This document shows, piece by piece, positions 53,794 to 62,791 of a stretch of 64,000 bases of DNA. A program made the translations under genes and the position numbers. How positions within the stretch are numbered: the first letter of the stretch is position 1; each line of letters starts with the position of its first letter. The stretch is from positions 186,001 through 250,000 of the forward strand of contig DATAWK010000041.1 of NCBI GenBank assembly GCA_036267255.1. The letters are read 5' to 3'. The notes beneath the pieces were generated by a model, which worked only from the letters and a program-made list of their open reading frames with translations, made no database searches and was not told the DNA's origin. The DNA comes from DATAWK01 sp036267255 (GTDB lineage: Bacteria; Acidobacteriota; Terriglobia; Terriglobales; Acidobacteriaceae).

Positions 53794-53937
53794 ATGGCTA
53801 CGAATCGCCGCACCTTCCTCCAACTTTTGTGCAGTGGGGCAGTGACTGCGGCATTTCCTGCGAGCATCAGCCGCGCGTTGCCATTCTTCGACGCTCAATC
53901 GCTGAGATACTTTTGTCGATACGGTGGGTCCACATAG
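53794..53937 (+). pseudogene. Tat-signal remnant, probably of a phosphocholine-specific phospholipase C
   Basis: A 47-codon ORF with ATG at 53794 and TAG at 53935-53937. It opens MATNRRTFLQLLCSGAVTAA, continues FPASISRALP, then 'FFDAQSLRYFCRYGGST' and stop. The first 30 residues are a complete Tat signal peptide and match my memory of phosphocholine-specific phospholipase C (LPASIARALAIPA next). The expected 'NxRTGTIxDVEHVV' core is gone. The 3' part overlaps the end of the Gfo/Idh/MocA gene on the other strand, so that gene may have been joined here by a rearrangement. Confidence 0.55.
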
Positions 53938-55442
53938 CGATTCACCGTTTCGGAATTCGTTTGTCTGGTCGCCGTGTTCCACTCCAGACGCTGCCAGGGA
54001 AACCGTTGTGCCAGGCAACCCAGCAAAAATGTTTCTGTGACAGGAGCTTGCAACTCAAAGCTGGACAGAGGAGCAGGGCCGCCCTTGCAGGCTGCAATCC
54101 ACTCCAGCACCGCCAGGTCATGCATTTCATCCCACTCTTCCTGGTTTGGAGGGGGAGTAACAAACTGGCTGGATTCCGGGTAGACGCGCGGCGTATCACC
54201 ATTGAATGCACCTAAAATGTACCCTCGATCTCCCACGTACATAACTCCTTCTCCTCCTTCCTTGAAAAATCGTTCATCCTCCACGCGTAATCCGGCTGGA
54301 CGCGCAGGTTGCAAACCTCCGTCGTACCAGGTAAGACGCACCGGGCCGCGAGCCCCTTGCTGCGGAAAGTCCAGATGAACAATAGAAGCACCGGGATAAG
54401 TAACGCCGGAGGTCTGCGACGCCGTTGCTTCCACTGCCGTCGGTGGAGTCAAGCCAAGTATCTTGAAAATCCCCGCAAAGCTGTAACAACCCATGTCGCC
54501 AAAGGATCCGCAACCGAAGTCGTACCAGCCTCGCCATACGAAGGGCAGATATTCATGGCTGAATGGCCGCGGCTCTGCTGGGCCAAGCCACAAATCCCAA
54601 TCCAGACCCTGCGGTACAGCATCCGTGGTGGAAGGTCGATCGATGCCCTGCGGCCATGACGGACGGTTCGACCAGTTGTGAACCTCGCGAACATTTCCGA
54701 TTGCGCCCGCAGCAATCCATTGCGCAATCAATTTCGTCTCGCTCGTGGAAGGATTGTTCACCGTGATACCCGCGGCGACATTCATTTCCCGAGCGACTTG
54801 CGCTACCCGTTGCGATTCGCCGATCGTATGCGTCATGGGCTTTTGACACAGCACATGCTTTCGTTTGCGCATCGCGGCCATGGAGATGGGTGCATGCCAG
54901 TGATCGGGTGTCGCTATGTAAACCGCGTCCAGGTCCTTCTCTTTCTCCAGCAATTCGCGGTAGTCGTTATATGCAGTACAGCCTTTGTAGGTGCCCTTCG
55001 AGGTGCGTACTCCGTAGTATGCCTCGACAAGACGCTGCGCCGGCTCACGCCCTCCTGTTCCCAGGCTGGACCGGAAACTCCGCGTGACCTGTCTCTCTCC
55101 GGGCGATGCTAAATCTTGTCCCCAATTCGCAAATCCCGGCCCCAGAAGTTTGCGCTCGGCATTCAGCAATGCATTGGGCTCGTATTCCAGATAATTCTTG
55201 CTCTCCCGGTTGCAGTCGCAAACGGAAATGATCTGCACCTCCGGTCTGGACATCAGCTCCATCGTGATCGCCAATCCCTGGCGGCCCAATCCGATTGATG
55301 CAATCGTCACTTTATCGCTCGGCGCAATATATCCCGTGCCGCCCAGCACGTGCCGGGGAACAATCATGAAGGTTGCGGCTGTCGCGGCGGCTGCAACGGC
55401 AAATTCCCGACGCGTGATACCAAGGTCAGATTTTTCTTTCAT
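53895..55442 (-). CDS. Gfo/Idh/MocA oxidoreductase with Tat signal
   Basis: A 515-residue NAD(P)-binding dehydrogenase exported by the Tat system: 'ITRREFAVAAAATAATF' at residues 9-26 holds the twin arginines. The Rossmann fold follows ('KVTIASIGLGRQGLAI'), then the signature 'LCQKPMTHTIGE' with the conserved Lys (EKP-type), and a C-terminal beta-sheet domain. Substrates are sugars or cyclitols. AAGGAAG precedes ATG. It starts 9 nt after the TIM-barrel gene, with which it is cotranscribed. Confidence 0.88.
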   Translation of the reverse strand: MKEKSDLGITRREFAVAAAATAATFMIVPRHVLGGTGYIAPSDKVTIASIGLGRQGLAITMELMSRPEVQIISVCDCNRESKNYLEYEPNALLNAERKLLGPGFANWGQDLASPGERQVTRSFRSSLGTGGREPAQRLVEAYYGVRTSKGTYKGCTAYNDYRELLEKEKDLDAVYIATPDHWHAPISMAAMRKRKHVLCQKPMTHTIGESQRVAQVAREMNVAAGITVNNPSTSETKLIAQWIAAGAIGNVREVHNWSNRPSWPQGIDRPSTTDAVPQGLDWDLWLGPAEPRPFSHEYLPFVWRGWYDFGCGSFGDMGCYSFAGIFKILGLTPPTAVEATASQTSGVTYPGASIVHLDFPQQGARGPVRLTWYDGGLQPARPAGLRVEDERFFKEGGEGVMYVGDRGYILGAFNGDTPRVYPESSQFVTPPPNQEEWDEMHDLAVLEWIAACKGGPAPLSSFELQAPVTETFLLGCLAQRFPWQRLEWNTATRQTNSETVNRYVDPPYRQKYLSD

Positions 55443-55451
55443 AGACTTCCT

Positions 55452-56357
55452 TTAGATGGACTTCATAAGTTCATCGTAGACATGTTGAATATTCGCGGGG
55501 ACATCGCCTTCGGCCTCCGCTTCGATCGAGTAGAAACCTTTGTAACCGGCCGCTTTGGCGATTTGAACGCACTGGCCCAGATCGAAATGAATCAGCCCGC
55601 CGGAGCCGTCCCCTTCCGTGTCCCGGGTATGGCAGATTGTCCGCGCTAAAGGAAACAACAATCGCAAACCACGTTCGCGTGTGGCTTGATCGGGCCAATT
55701 TCCGAAATCCGGCAGGGCGCCAACGCTTGCGCCGGATGCCTGCAGGATTCGCACCAGTTCCTCTGGATGTTCTGAACCGACACCACCGTGATTCTCAACA
55801 ATCACGAAGAGATTTTTCGCTTTAGCGTAGGCTCCAAGCGTCTGATACGACTGAATGGTTGGAGACAGATTCGCACTGTCGATCTTGCCCGGGTCGCATC
55901 GCACGGAACGGGCACCCACTGTTTGCGCTACATCCAGCCAGGGCCGAAACAATGCGATGACATGTTCTCTATCGGTCGCATTCGGCGAGGAAAGTCCGCC
56001 TCCAACGGACGTTCCCGGAATATCCAGCGGGAGATTCACGATAGAGGAGTGAGCCCGCTTCAATCGGATATTCACTTCCTTGAGATATGAAGGTTCGGTT
56101 GAGGCGAAGTGCCCGGCAAGAATTTCCAGATGGTGCAGATGAAAACGATCCGCGATCATCTCAGGAAATTCAAGCAGGTCGATCGTTTTGCCGCCCGGCT
56201 GTTCTCTCGTATTTTCAAAATATTCATAAAAGCAATAAGAGGAAACCGCAATGCGCGCGCGTTTCGCAGCCTCCATGGATTCAGCGATCATCGATCTTGC
56301 ACCGGCGGACGCAAGAACTCCAAGTATCGAACCACGGACAAATTGCCTTCGATCCAT
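55452..56357 (-). CDS. Xylose-isomerase-like TIM-barrel protein (sugar phosphate isomerase/epimerase)
   Basis: A 301-residue protein with a Tat-like signal 'MDRRQFVRGSILGVLASAG'. The AP-endonuclease-2/IolE-type TIM barrel shows 'VENHGGVGSEHPEELV', 'DFGNWPD' and 'GFYSIEAEAEG', the metal-binding Glu and His. It could isomerise or epimerise a keto-sugar made by the neighbouring dehydrogenase. ATG 56357 is chosen because GGAGGG lies 3 nt upstream; the frame is open to 56681 without support. Confidence 0.82.
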   Translation of the reverse strand: MDRRQFVRGSILGVLASAGARSMIAESMEAAKRARIAVSSYCFYEYFENTREQPGGKTIDLLEFPEMIADRFHLHHLEILAGHFASTEPSYLKEVNIRLKRAHSSIVNLPLDIPGTSVGGGLSSPNATDREHVIALFRPWLDVAQTVGARSVRCDPGKIDSANLSPTIQSYQTLGAYAKAKNLFVIVENHGGVGSEHPEELVRILQASGASVGALPDFGNWPDQATRERGLRLLFPLARTICHTRDTEGDGSGGLIHFDLGQCVQIAKAAGYKGFYSIEAEAEGDVPANIQHVYDELMKSI

Positions 56358-56425
56358 TTTCCCTCCTGTGTTCTCTGTCCTGTGCAGTTCGCAGGCAGAT
56401 AGCGTGCGCGCGTCCGTTTGCCGCT

Positions 56426-57202
56426 TCAGAGAGAAGAAGGCGCAGGCGGTGGTGGCAGACGGAAAGACTTTTCTATCAGCCGGTAGGAACGCAACGGCAT
56501 CTGCACCAGAAGCGGATTCGCCGCAGGGTTCAGCCAGCCCAGGACTTGTTTGACCTGCTGTTCCGGCATGGCCGTGCAACCCACGGTGCCCATGCCCGGC
56601 CCAGCCCAGATATGCATGAAGACGCAGGAACCGCCTTCGGGGCGAGGGTCGGTGGTATTGTGGTCGATGACAAGCCCCCAACGGTAGGCTTCACCGGCAT
56701 CGCGCATATGTTCGGCGCTCTTCCAATCGACCGATACGGTGGAGCGATCCATCACCTGGTTGTAATAACGTGAGTGCGAATCGTCCACGCAGTCGATGGA
56801 TGGCGTGAGGGGCAGATACGGCATCTTCCAATCGCCCGGCTTGTGGGGCGCGTAGCCGAAGGTAGTTCCAAGACGAAAGATTCCAGCAGGCGATTTGCGG
56901 TCTCCCTCGCGCTTTACAGGGTCATCGGCATTGCGTGCAGCAGGGATGGACACCACGCCAATGCCCCACCCCAATCCTTTTTTCCCGACGACGATGGTGA
57001 TGGGATCTCCGGCTGCGCGCCACCGATCCCCCGGTGCCGAACGCTGATAGCGCTGCAGTCGGCCGCTCACAGCACTCCAGCCGGACGTTGTCACCACGAT
57101 AAGCTGGGTCGAGTGCGCGAGAGCCGAAGATGGCGCTTCCTGGGCGAAGACAAGACAAGGAAGAACTGCCAGAAGACAGCAAACCAGAAATTTGCTTTTC
57201 AT
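56426..57202 (-). CDS. L,D-transpeptidase-like (YkuD) protein, secreted
   Basis: A 258-residue exported protein with signal residues 1-20 (LVFA). The catalytic motif reads 'HIWAGPGMGTVGCTAM', with His197 and Cys209. Such enzymes make 3-3 cross-links in peptidoglycan or attach lipoproteins to it, but many family members have other roles. It lies 68 nt before the TIM-barrel gene and is divergent from the multicopper oxidase gene by 247 nt. Confidence 0.85.
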   Translation of the reverse strand: MKSKFLVCCLLAVLPCLVFAQEAPSSALAHSTQLIVVTTSGWSAVSGRLQRYQRSAPGDRWRAAGDPITIVVGKKGLGWGIGVVSIPAARNADDPVKREGDRKSPAGIFRLGTTFGYAPHKPGDWKMPYLPLTPSIDCVDDSHSRYYNQVMDRSTVSVDWKSAEHMRDAGEAYRWGLVIDHNTTDPRPEGGSCVFMHIWAGPGMGTVGCTAMPEQQVKQVLGWLNPAANPLLVQMPLRSYRLIEKSFRLPPPPAPSSL

Positions 57203-57449
57203 TCATGCCTCACAATTACGCTGCTTGGAATACAGGGTGAGTATAGTGACAAGCCAATGCGTTTCAAAAAGAAACCGCGAATCGGATCATCGAATGGAGA
57301 TGGCAGCAAACAGCCGAATGATAAAGCACAGCCGATCGAGGAGTCGCGTCGTGATATGTATGAAGCAGGGATGACCACGCTGACTCGCTACATCGCGCCT
57401 GATAGAGTCTGTTTTCCATTCACTACAGAATGGACGAGGAGGCGTATGC

Positions 57450-58859
57450 ATGGATCGTAGACAGTTCCTCAAAACTTCCAGTGTGTTGGCTGCCGGTTGT
57501 GCGTTGAATGCACCTCTCATCGGCGAGAACCTCACGACATCTCCGGCCCAGACTTTCAAACTGGACATTCGTCCAGTCGCGGTGGAATTGGCTCCGGGCC
57601 ACGTCGTCCATACGATTGGCTATAACGGACACGCGCCGGGTCCGCTGCTCCGCATGCGGGAGGGAGTACCCGTGCAGGTGGACGTCACAAATTTCACTGC
57701 GAATGGAGATCTTGTTCACTGGCACGGCCTGCATATACCGTCGCACATGGATGGAGCATCGGAAGAAGGTTCGCCGATCATCTCGCCGGGAAGTTCGTTT
57801 CGCTACAGCTTTACGCCGTCACCCTCCGGTTCCCGTTGGTATCACACCCACATCCGGGCAGGCCGCGACCTGGCGAAGGGAACGTATACGGGGCAGTATG
57901 GTTTCCTCTACATCGATCCGAAACATGAGCCGGGAAACTACGATCAGGAAATATTTCTTGCCGTGCACCACTGGGAACCGTCTTTCACAAAGATGCAAGA
58001 GACCTGGAGAAATTGTCCTGAGATTTCCTATCAATATGCCTCTCTGAATGACAAGCTGCTGGGCGCAGGCGAGCCGTTGCGAGTCAAAGAAGGGCAGCGA
58101 GTTCTCTTTCATTTTCTCAATGCCAGCGCTACAGAAAATGTTTTGCTATCTCTGCCGCGGCACAAATTTACCGTGGTTGCTTTGGATGGAAACCCTGTGC
58201 CGCATCCCGCCGCAGTGGAAGTTCTTTCGCTGGCCGTTGCCGAGCGCGTCGATGCGTATGTCGACATGACGCAACCGGGCACATGGGTGCTGGGTTCAAC
58301 CAGCCATCTGGAGCGTGAGAAGGGACTGGGCGTGGTGGTGGAATATGCCAACCAGACAGGAAAAGCCCAATGGGAATCTCCCAAATCGATCAATTGGCAC
58401 GATGGACATTGGCAATTTGGGGATTGGCGCTACGGCCTGTTTTCCGATCAGGCGCCCATGCCTCCTGAGCCTGCGAAGCTGGTCACCATGCTCTTTGAAA
58501 AGAAAGCCGCACCCGGCAAGCATAAGGACAACGCGATGGGTATGGACACCTGGACCATCAACGGAAAATCTTTTCCGGACGTGCCTTCTCTCCACGTAAG
58601 TGAGGGTGAGCGATACCGGCTGCGCTTTGTAAATGCGACGGCCTGCGCGCATCCCATTCACGTGCATCGCCACAGCTTCGAGTTAAAACGGGTCGCGGAG
58701 GTGCCGATGGCTGGAATCCTGAAAGATACGGTCATGCTGCCTGCGTACGGTGTTGTGGATGTCGATCTGGTGGCGAACCAGCCCGGCCCCACGCTCTTTC
58801 ATTGTCATCAGCAACTGCACATGGATTTTGGTTTTATGCAATTGATCGAATACGCGTGA
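57450..58859 (+). CDS. Multicopper oxidase, secreted
   Basis: A 469-residue laccase-like enzyme exported by Tat (MDRRQFLKTSSVLAAG). The copper motifs are all present: HWHGLH (90-95), WYHTHIRAG (His132, His134), 'HPIHVHRH' and 'FHCHQQLHMDFGF' near the C-terminus, which holds the His-Cys-His of T1 and T3 copper. It oxidises a substrate and reduces O2 to water. GAGGAGG lies 7 nt before ATG. A flavoprotein follows after 60 nt. Confidence 0.92.
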   Translation: MDRRQFLKTSSVLAAGCALNAPLIGENLTTSPAQTFKLDIRPVAVELAPGHVVHTIGYNGHAPGPLLRMREGVPVQVDVTNFTANGDLVHWHGLHIPSHMDGASEEGSPIISPGSSFRYSFTPSPSGSRWYHTHIRAGRDLAKGTYTGQYGFLYIDPKHEPGNYDQEIFLAVHHWEPSFTKMQETWRNCPEISYQYASLNDKLLGAGEPLRVKEGQRVLFHFLNASATENVLLSLPRHKFTVVALDGNPVPHPAAVEVLSLAVAERVDAYVDMTQPGTWVLGSTSHLEREKGLGVVVEYANQTGKAQWESPKSINWHDGHWQFGDWRYGLFSDQAPMPPEPAKLVTMLFEKKAAPGKHKDNAMGMDTWTINGKSFPDVPSLHVSEGERYRLRFVNATACAHPIHVHRHSFELKRVAEVPMAGILKDTVMLPAYGVVDVDLVANQPGPTLFHCHQQLHMDFGFMQLIEYA

Positions 58860-58919
58860 GTCCCGGGAATCGATCCCGCGGGCCAACGGAACCAGTCGTC
58901 GCGAAATGGATGGGAGTCA

Positions 58920-60803
58920 ATGAAGTCTTCGCCGCAAAAAAATGATGCAAGCAATACTCTGCTTGGAATGGACCAGAAGATCACGCGCGAGGACTACGTT
59001 TCTCCGGTATCGACGGCTGCTGCGGAAAACAATGGAGACGATCGTCGCATCTACGGTCTTACTGCGGAAGACTGGGACGGCTACGGTGGCGTCGGCGATT
59101 ACAGCAGCGCAAACGGCAATACGCACAACACCATGGTTGCCGGGCACACCATCCGCGATGAAGTCTATAACGCATCCCTTGATAGCGCCGCTACAGCGGA
59201 GGAAACCTACGATTGTGTCGTTGTTGGCGGCGGCATCAGCGGCATGGCCGCGGCGCAGGCATTCATCCAGCATACGGAGCAAAAATCGTGCCTGGTGTTG
59301 GAGAACCACTCCATATTTGGTGGAGAGGCGAGGAGAAACGAGTTTGATGTGAACGGGCAACGCCTGATTGCACCCCAGGGGTCGGCGATGTTCTTTCCTC
59401 CGCTGCAGGGCTCGTCCCTGCTGGCGTTTTATCAATCCATGGGTTTCGATGGGCAGGGACTCGAATATCAGACATGGGGTGGCAGCTCCGAGGAAATTCC
59501 TCTGGAAAATACCACGTATGCCGGAGATGGAAAGAGCTTCGGCATGTTCTTCGGGCAACGGTTCGGGCATCCGGAAGGATTGTGGGTCGTCGATCCATGG
59601 GGCAAGCACCTGGAGGGAGCGCCTTTTCCCGCAGAGATAAAACGGGAGCTGCTTGCATCGAACACACCACGGGAATCTCAAGACCTGCAGCCAAAGATAT
59701 ACGGCGATGCCGCTTCGCGTGCGCTGGATCGCATGACCCAGGAAGACCGCATGATCCGGCAAGACGGCTTGAGCCGCGAAACCATACGAACCTACATGCC
59801 GTATGCTGCCAGCGGTGCGGGGGCGTCTGCCGATGCGATTTCGGCACTCGCCGATTTTATTCCTGACCTGCAGTACCCGTGGGACCAAAAACAAGGCAGC
59901 CAGATGTTTCCCGGCGGCAATGCTGGAATCGCGCGATACCAGATGAAGGCGCTGGTTCCTGACGCAATTCCCGGACCGTTGACGTTGCGCGGCGTATGTC
60001 GCGCACGCATCGACTTCGCAGCTCTGGATCGGCCCCACCAACCCGTGCGAATTCGTCTGCGCTCGACTGTGTTAGCGGTGAAGCATGACGGCGATCCTGC
60101 AATGGCGAAAACCGTGACTGTTACCTATTTGCATGAAGGAAAATTGCGCCGCGTACAGGCTCGTTCCGTCGTGATGGCCGGTGGATGGTCCACATGGCGT
60201 GTCGTTCAGGATTTACCGGAAAGTCATCGCGAAGCCTATCGGCAATTCTTCCGCATGCCGTGCCTTGTAGCCAATATTGCCCTGACCAATTGGCGCTTCT
60301 TAGCAAAGGCAGGCATGAGCGAGTGCTCATGGTACGAAGGGCTGGGATATTCGTTTGCCGTACGCAAAATGCCAATTTTTAGCCCTGCCGGGCCAACCAT
60401 CAGTCCGGATTCGCCGACCGTGCTGACTCTGAAGATTCTTTTCACGGAACCGGGATTGCCGCTTCAGCAACAGGCAACACGGGGACGGATGAAGATGCTG
60501 AGCACGCCGTTCTCCGAATATGAACGCTCGCTTCGGGAGCAGTTCAGCCTGATGTTTGCACGCTGGGGCTTCGATGCGCGAAACGATATCGCGGGCATTA
60601 TTTTGAATCGCTGGGGCCATGCCTATCTCTGTGCGCAACCGGGATTTTTCTTTGGTGAGAATGACGAGCCGGCTCCGCGCGAGATTTTGCGGCGCGCACC
60701 TTTCAACCGCATCGCGTTTGCCAACTCCGATCTTTCAGGAATTATGGACCATCGTGCATCCATCGGCGAAGCGCAACGCGCGGTTACCCAACTGTTGGCG
60801 TGA
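58920..60803 (+). CDS. Flavin amine-oxidase-like protein (spermidine dehydrogenase type)
   Basis: A 627-residue flavoprotein with FAD-binding GGGISGMAAAQ (103-113) and 'DNHSIFGGEARRNEF' as the second family block (ENHSIFGGEARRNEF here). It resembles spermidine dehydrogenase of Pseudomonas in these blocks and in size. Residues 1-95 are polar and lack a clear signal peptide. The substrate is uncertain. TGGGAG lies 3 nt before ATG. Its pairing with the oxidase suggests a joint oxidation step, but this is an inference. Confidence 0.78.
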   Translation: MKSSPQKNDASNTLLGMDQKITREDYVSPVSTAAAENNGDDRRIYGLTAEDWDGYGGVGDYSSANGNTHNTMVAGHTIRDEVYNASLDSAATAEETYDCVVVGGGISGMAAAQAFIQHTEQKSCLVLENHSIFGGEARRNEFDVNGQRLIAPQGSAMFFPPLQGSSLLAFYQSMGFDGQGLEYQTWGGSSEEIPLENTTYAGDGKSFGMFFGQRFGHPEGLWVVDPWGKHLEGAPFPAEIKRELLASNTPRESQDLQPKIYGDAASRALDRMTQEDRMIRQDGLSRETIRTYMPYAASGAGASADAISALADFIPDLQYPWDQKQGSQMFPGGNAGIARYQMKALVPDAIPGPLTLRGVCRARIDFAALDRPHQPVRIRLRSTVLAVKHDGDPAMAKTVTVTYLHEGKLRRVQARSVVMAGGWSTWRVVQDLPESHREAYRQFFRMPCLVANIALTNWRFLAKAGMSECSWYEGLGYSFAVRKMPIFSPAGPTISPDSPTVLTLKILFTEPGLPLQQQATRGRMKMLSTPFSEYERSLREQFSLMFARWGFDARNDIAGIILNRWGHAYLCAQPGFFFGENDEPAPREILRRAPFNRIAFANSDLSGIMDHRASIGEAQRAVTQLLA

Positions 60804-60819
60804 AATTTTCTAAATCGCC

Positions 60820-61629
60820 CTACACATGTTCTACAAAGCGCTGTTTGATCGTTTCGATCATGCCATCGCCCACATGTTTCCAAACGTCGTCGTTGAATAT
60901 TTCCACTTCGATCGGCCCCGCATAACCCGCTGCTTCAACAGCCTGCCGCAAACGGCGAATCTCGATGACGCCGTCTCCCATGATGGCGCGCCCCATCAGG
61001 ATTCCAGGCAGCGGCACAGGCCAGTCGGAAACATGGAATCCGACGATGCGTCCTTTGGCGCGTTCGATCTCATGGAACACTTCCGGGTCCCACCAGAGAT
61101 GAAATACATCGACGACCACGCCCACCGCTGGATGATTGCATTGCTCGGCCATATCGTTCGCCTGCTTCAACGTAACAACGACAGAACGCTCCGCCGCGTA
61201 CATGGGATGCAGCGGTTCGATTCCTACGACCACGCCAACCTTCTCCGCAACAGGCAATATCTCCGCCATCCCATCCAGAACAGTCTTGCGCGCGTCATCG
61301 AGCGTCTGCCCATTGGCGGGTCCCGCAACCATAACCAGCACGGGAGCCGCCAGAGCCGCTGCTTCTTCGACAGCGCGGCGACTATCCGCAATGCGTTCCC
61401 GTCGTGCTTCCGCAGTGGGAGCGGAAAACCATCCACCGCGGCAAAGGCTGGAAACGTGCAGGCCTGCGCCATGAATGATAGCGGCGGCTTTGACCGCATC
61501 GCCCTCCAGTTTGTGCCGCCATGCCCCGATGTACGAGATGCCGTTGCGCTCGCAGCCCGCGACGGTTTGCTCCAACGACCAGGGTTCCGTCGTGATTTGA
61601 TTCAGGCTCAATCGTTCCAGCAAGCTCAT
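60820..61629 (-). CDS. Xylose-isomerase-like TIM-barrel protein (cytoplasmic)
   Basis: A 269-residue IolE/AP-endonuclease-2 fold protein with no signal peptide. Motifs include 'GIEPLHPMYAAERSVV', 'GVVVDVFHLWWDPE', 'GFHVSDWPVPLPG' and 'GPIEVEIFND', with the metal-binding Glu, Asp and His. It is probably an isomerase or epimerase of a keto-sugar. It overlaps the DUF993 stop as ATGA and converges on the flavoprotein (16 nt between stops). It is the last gene of a three-gene unit. Confidence 0.85.
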   Translation of the reverse strand: MSLLERLSLNQITTEPWSLEQTVAGCERNGISYIGAWRHKLEGDAVKAAAIIHGAGLHVSSLCRGGWFSAPTAEARRERIADSRRAVEEAAALAAPVLVMVAGPANGQTLDDARKTVLDGMAEILPVAEKVGVVVGIEPLHPMYAAERSVVVTLKQANDMAEQCNHPAVGVVVDVFHLWWDPEVFHEIERAKGRIVGFHVSDWPVPLPGILMGRAIMGDGVIEIRRLRQAVEAAGYAGPIEVEIFNDDVWKHVGDGMIETIKQRFVEHV

Positions 61630-62789
61630 GCAACCCCCGAAAGCGAAAGGACATTTCGCATGCGCTTCATTGCCAGATCCGGATCGCGCAATAACGCCGC
61701 TTTATCTGCGAGAACAAAAAGTTCACACAGATGAGAAATGGATCGCGCCGCTTCCAGCCCACCGATCATGCGAAAGTGCTTTTGAAATCCATTCAGGAAT
61801 GCCAGAAAAACAACGCCGGTCTTGTAGTAATAAGTTGGCGCCTGAAATATATGTCTGGAGAGTGGGACGGTAGGTTCCAACAATTTCTGATAACCCTCCA
61901 GCTCTCCACGATCCAGTGCAGCCAACGCCAATGCAGCAGCCGGCGCGATTGGATCGAAGATGCCCAACAGCGCATGGCTGTATCCCTCGTCATCTCCACG
62001 AATCAGACGGTCATAGTTAAAATCGTCGCCCGTATACATGCGAACGCCGGCAGGAAGTCTGTTTCGCATTGCAATCTCAAGTTCTGCATCCAGCAATGAG
62101 ATTTTGATGCCGTCTATTTTCGGCGCATGGCTGCGAATCACCTGCAGGCAGTTATCCATCGCCTCGGCAATCGTCTTCCCTCCCCAGTAGCCATCCAGTG
62201 CGGGATCGAACATAGGCCCCAGCCAATGCAGAATGACGGGTTCTCGCACCTGCGTCAGAATTTTTTCGTACACACGCGCATAGTCCTCGGCACTCTCTGC
62301 TGCGCGCGCCAGTGCACGGCTGGCCATCAGGATAATCTGGCTGCCTGCCGCCTCGACTGCTGCGCATTGTTCCAGGTAAGCATCGGTTACTTCATGCAAG
62401 GTTACATTTGCTGTTGGCGGCAATTGATCCGTACCCACGCCGCTGGCAATCTTTCCCTTGCTGGCTTTTGCGGCACCTACACTTCGCTGAATCAGTTCCA
62501 GCGCCTGCGGCCAGTCCAATCCCATGCCGCGCTGCGCCGTGTCCATTGCTTCCGCGACGCCAAACCCCAGCGACCATAAATGTTCACGATAGGCAATCGT
62601 CGCATCCCAATCGATGACGGGTTGCGTCAGCGGTTCGACAGTCCGTGCCGGATCGACGACGACGTGCGCAGCTGCAAACGCAATGCGCTTTTCAAAGCGC
62701 ACATCCTTCGCAACACGCAAGCTGTTCCCGCTCAAGGTGTAGTCGTAGAAGGAACCGTCGGAGCGTACAAGCCGTAGGGTCTGCGCCAT
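61626..62789 (-). CDS. DUF993 protein (dihydrodipicolinate-synthase-like aldolase)
   Basis: A 387-residue protein of the DUF993 family, related to DHDPS/N-acetylneuraminate lyase TIM barrels. It starts MAQTLRLVRSDGSFYDYTL. The 'IDGIKISLLD' strand likely carries the Schiff-base Lys, and 'MYTGDDFNYDRLI' follows. A retro-aldol or dehydration step on a keto-sugar is expected. ATG 62789 has AGAGGC 6 nt upstream and lies 2 nt after the Gfo/Idh stop. Confidence 0.86.
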   Translation of the reverse strand: MAQTLRLVRSDGSFYDYTLSGNSLRVAKDVRFEKRIAFAAAHVVVDPARTVEPLTQPVIDWDATIAYREHLWSLGFGVAEAMDTAQRGMGLDWPQALELIQRSVGAAKASKGKIASGVGTDQLPPTANVTLHEVTDAYLEQCAAVEAAGSQIILMASRALARAAESAEDYARVYEKILTQVREPVILHWLGPMFDPALDGYWGGKTIAEAMDNCLQVIRSHAPKIDGIKISLLDAELEIAMRNRLPAGVRMYTGDDFNYDRLIRGDDEGYSHALLGIFDPIAPAAALALAALDRGELEGYQKLLEPTVPLSRHIFQAPTYYYKTGVVFLAFLNGFQKHFRMIGGLEAARSISHLCELFVLADKAALLRDPDLAMKRMRNVLSLSGVA

Positions 62790-62791
62790 GT

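Noticed and set aside
57257..57460. 67-codon plus-strand ORF opening MRFKKKPRIG before the multicopper oxidase
   Set aside because: It has no Shine-Dalgarno and no known motif, and it overlaps the oxidase start by 11 nt in another frame. It could be real, but nothing supports it.
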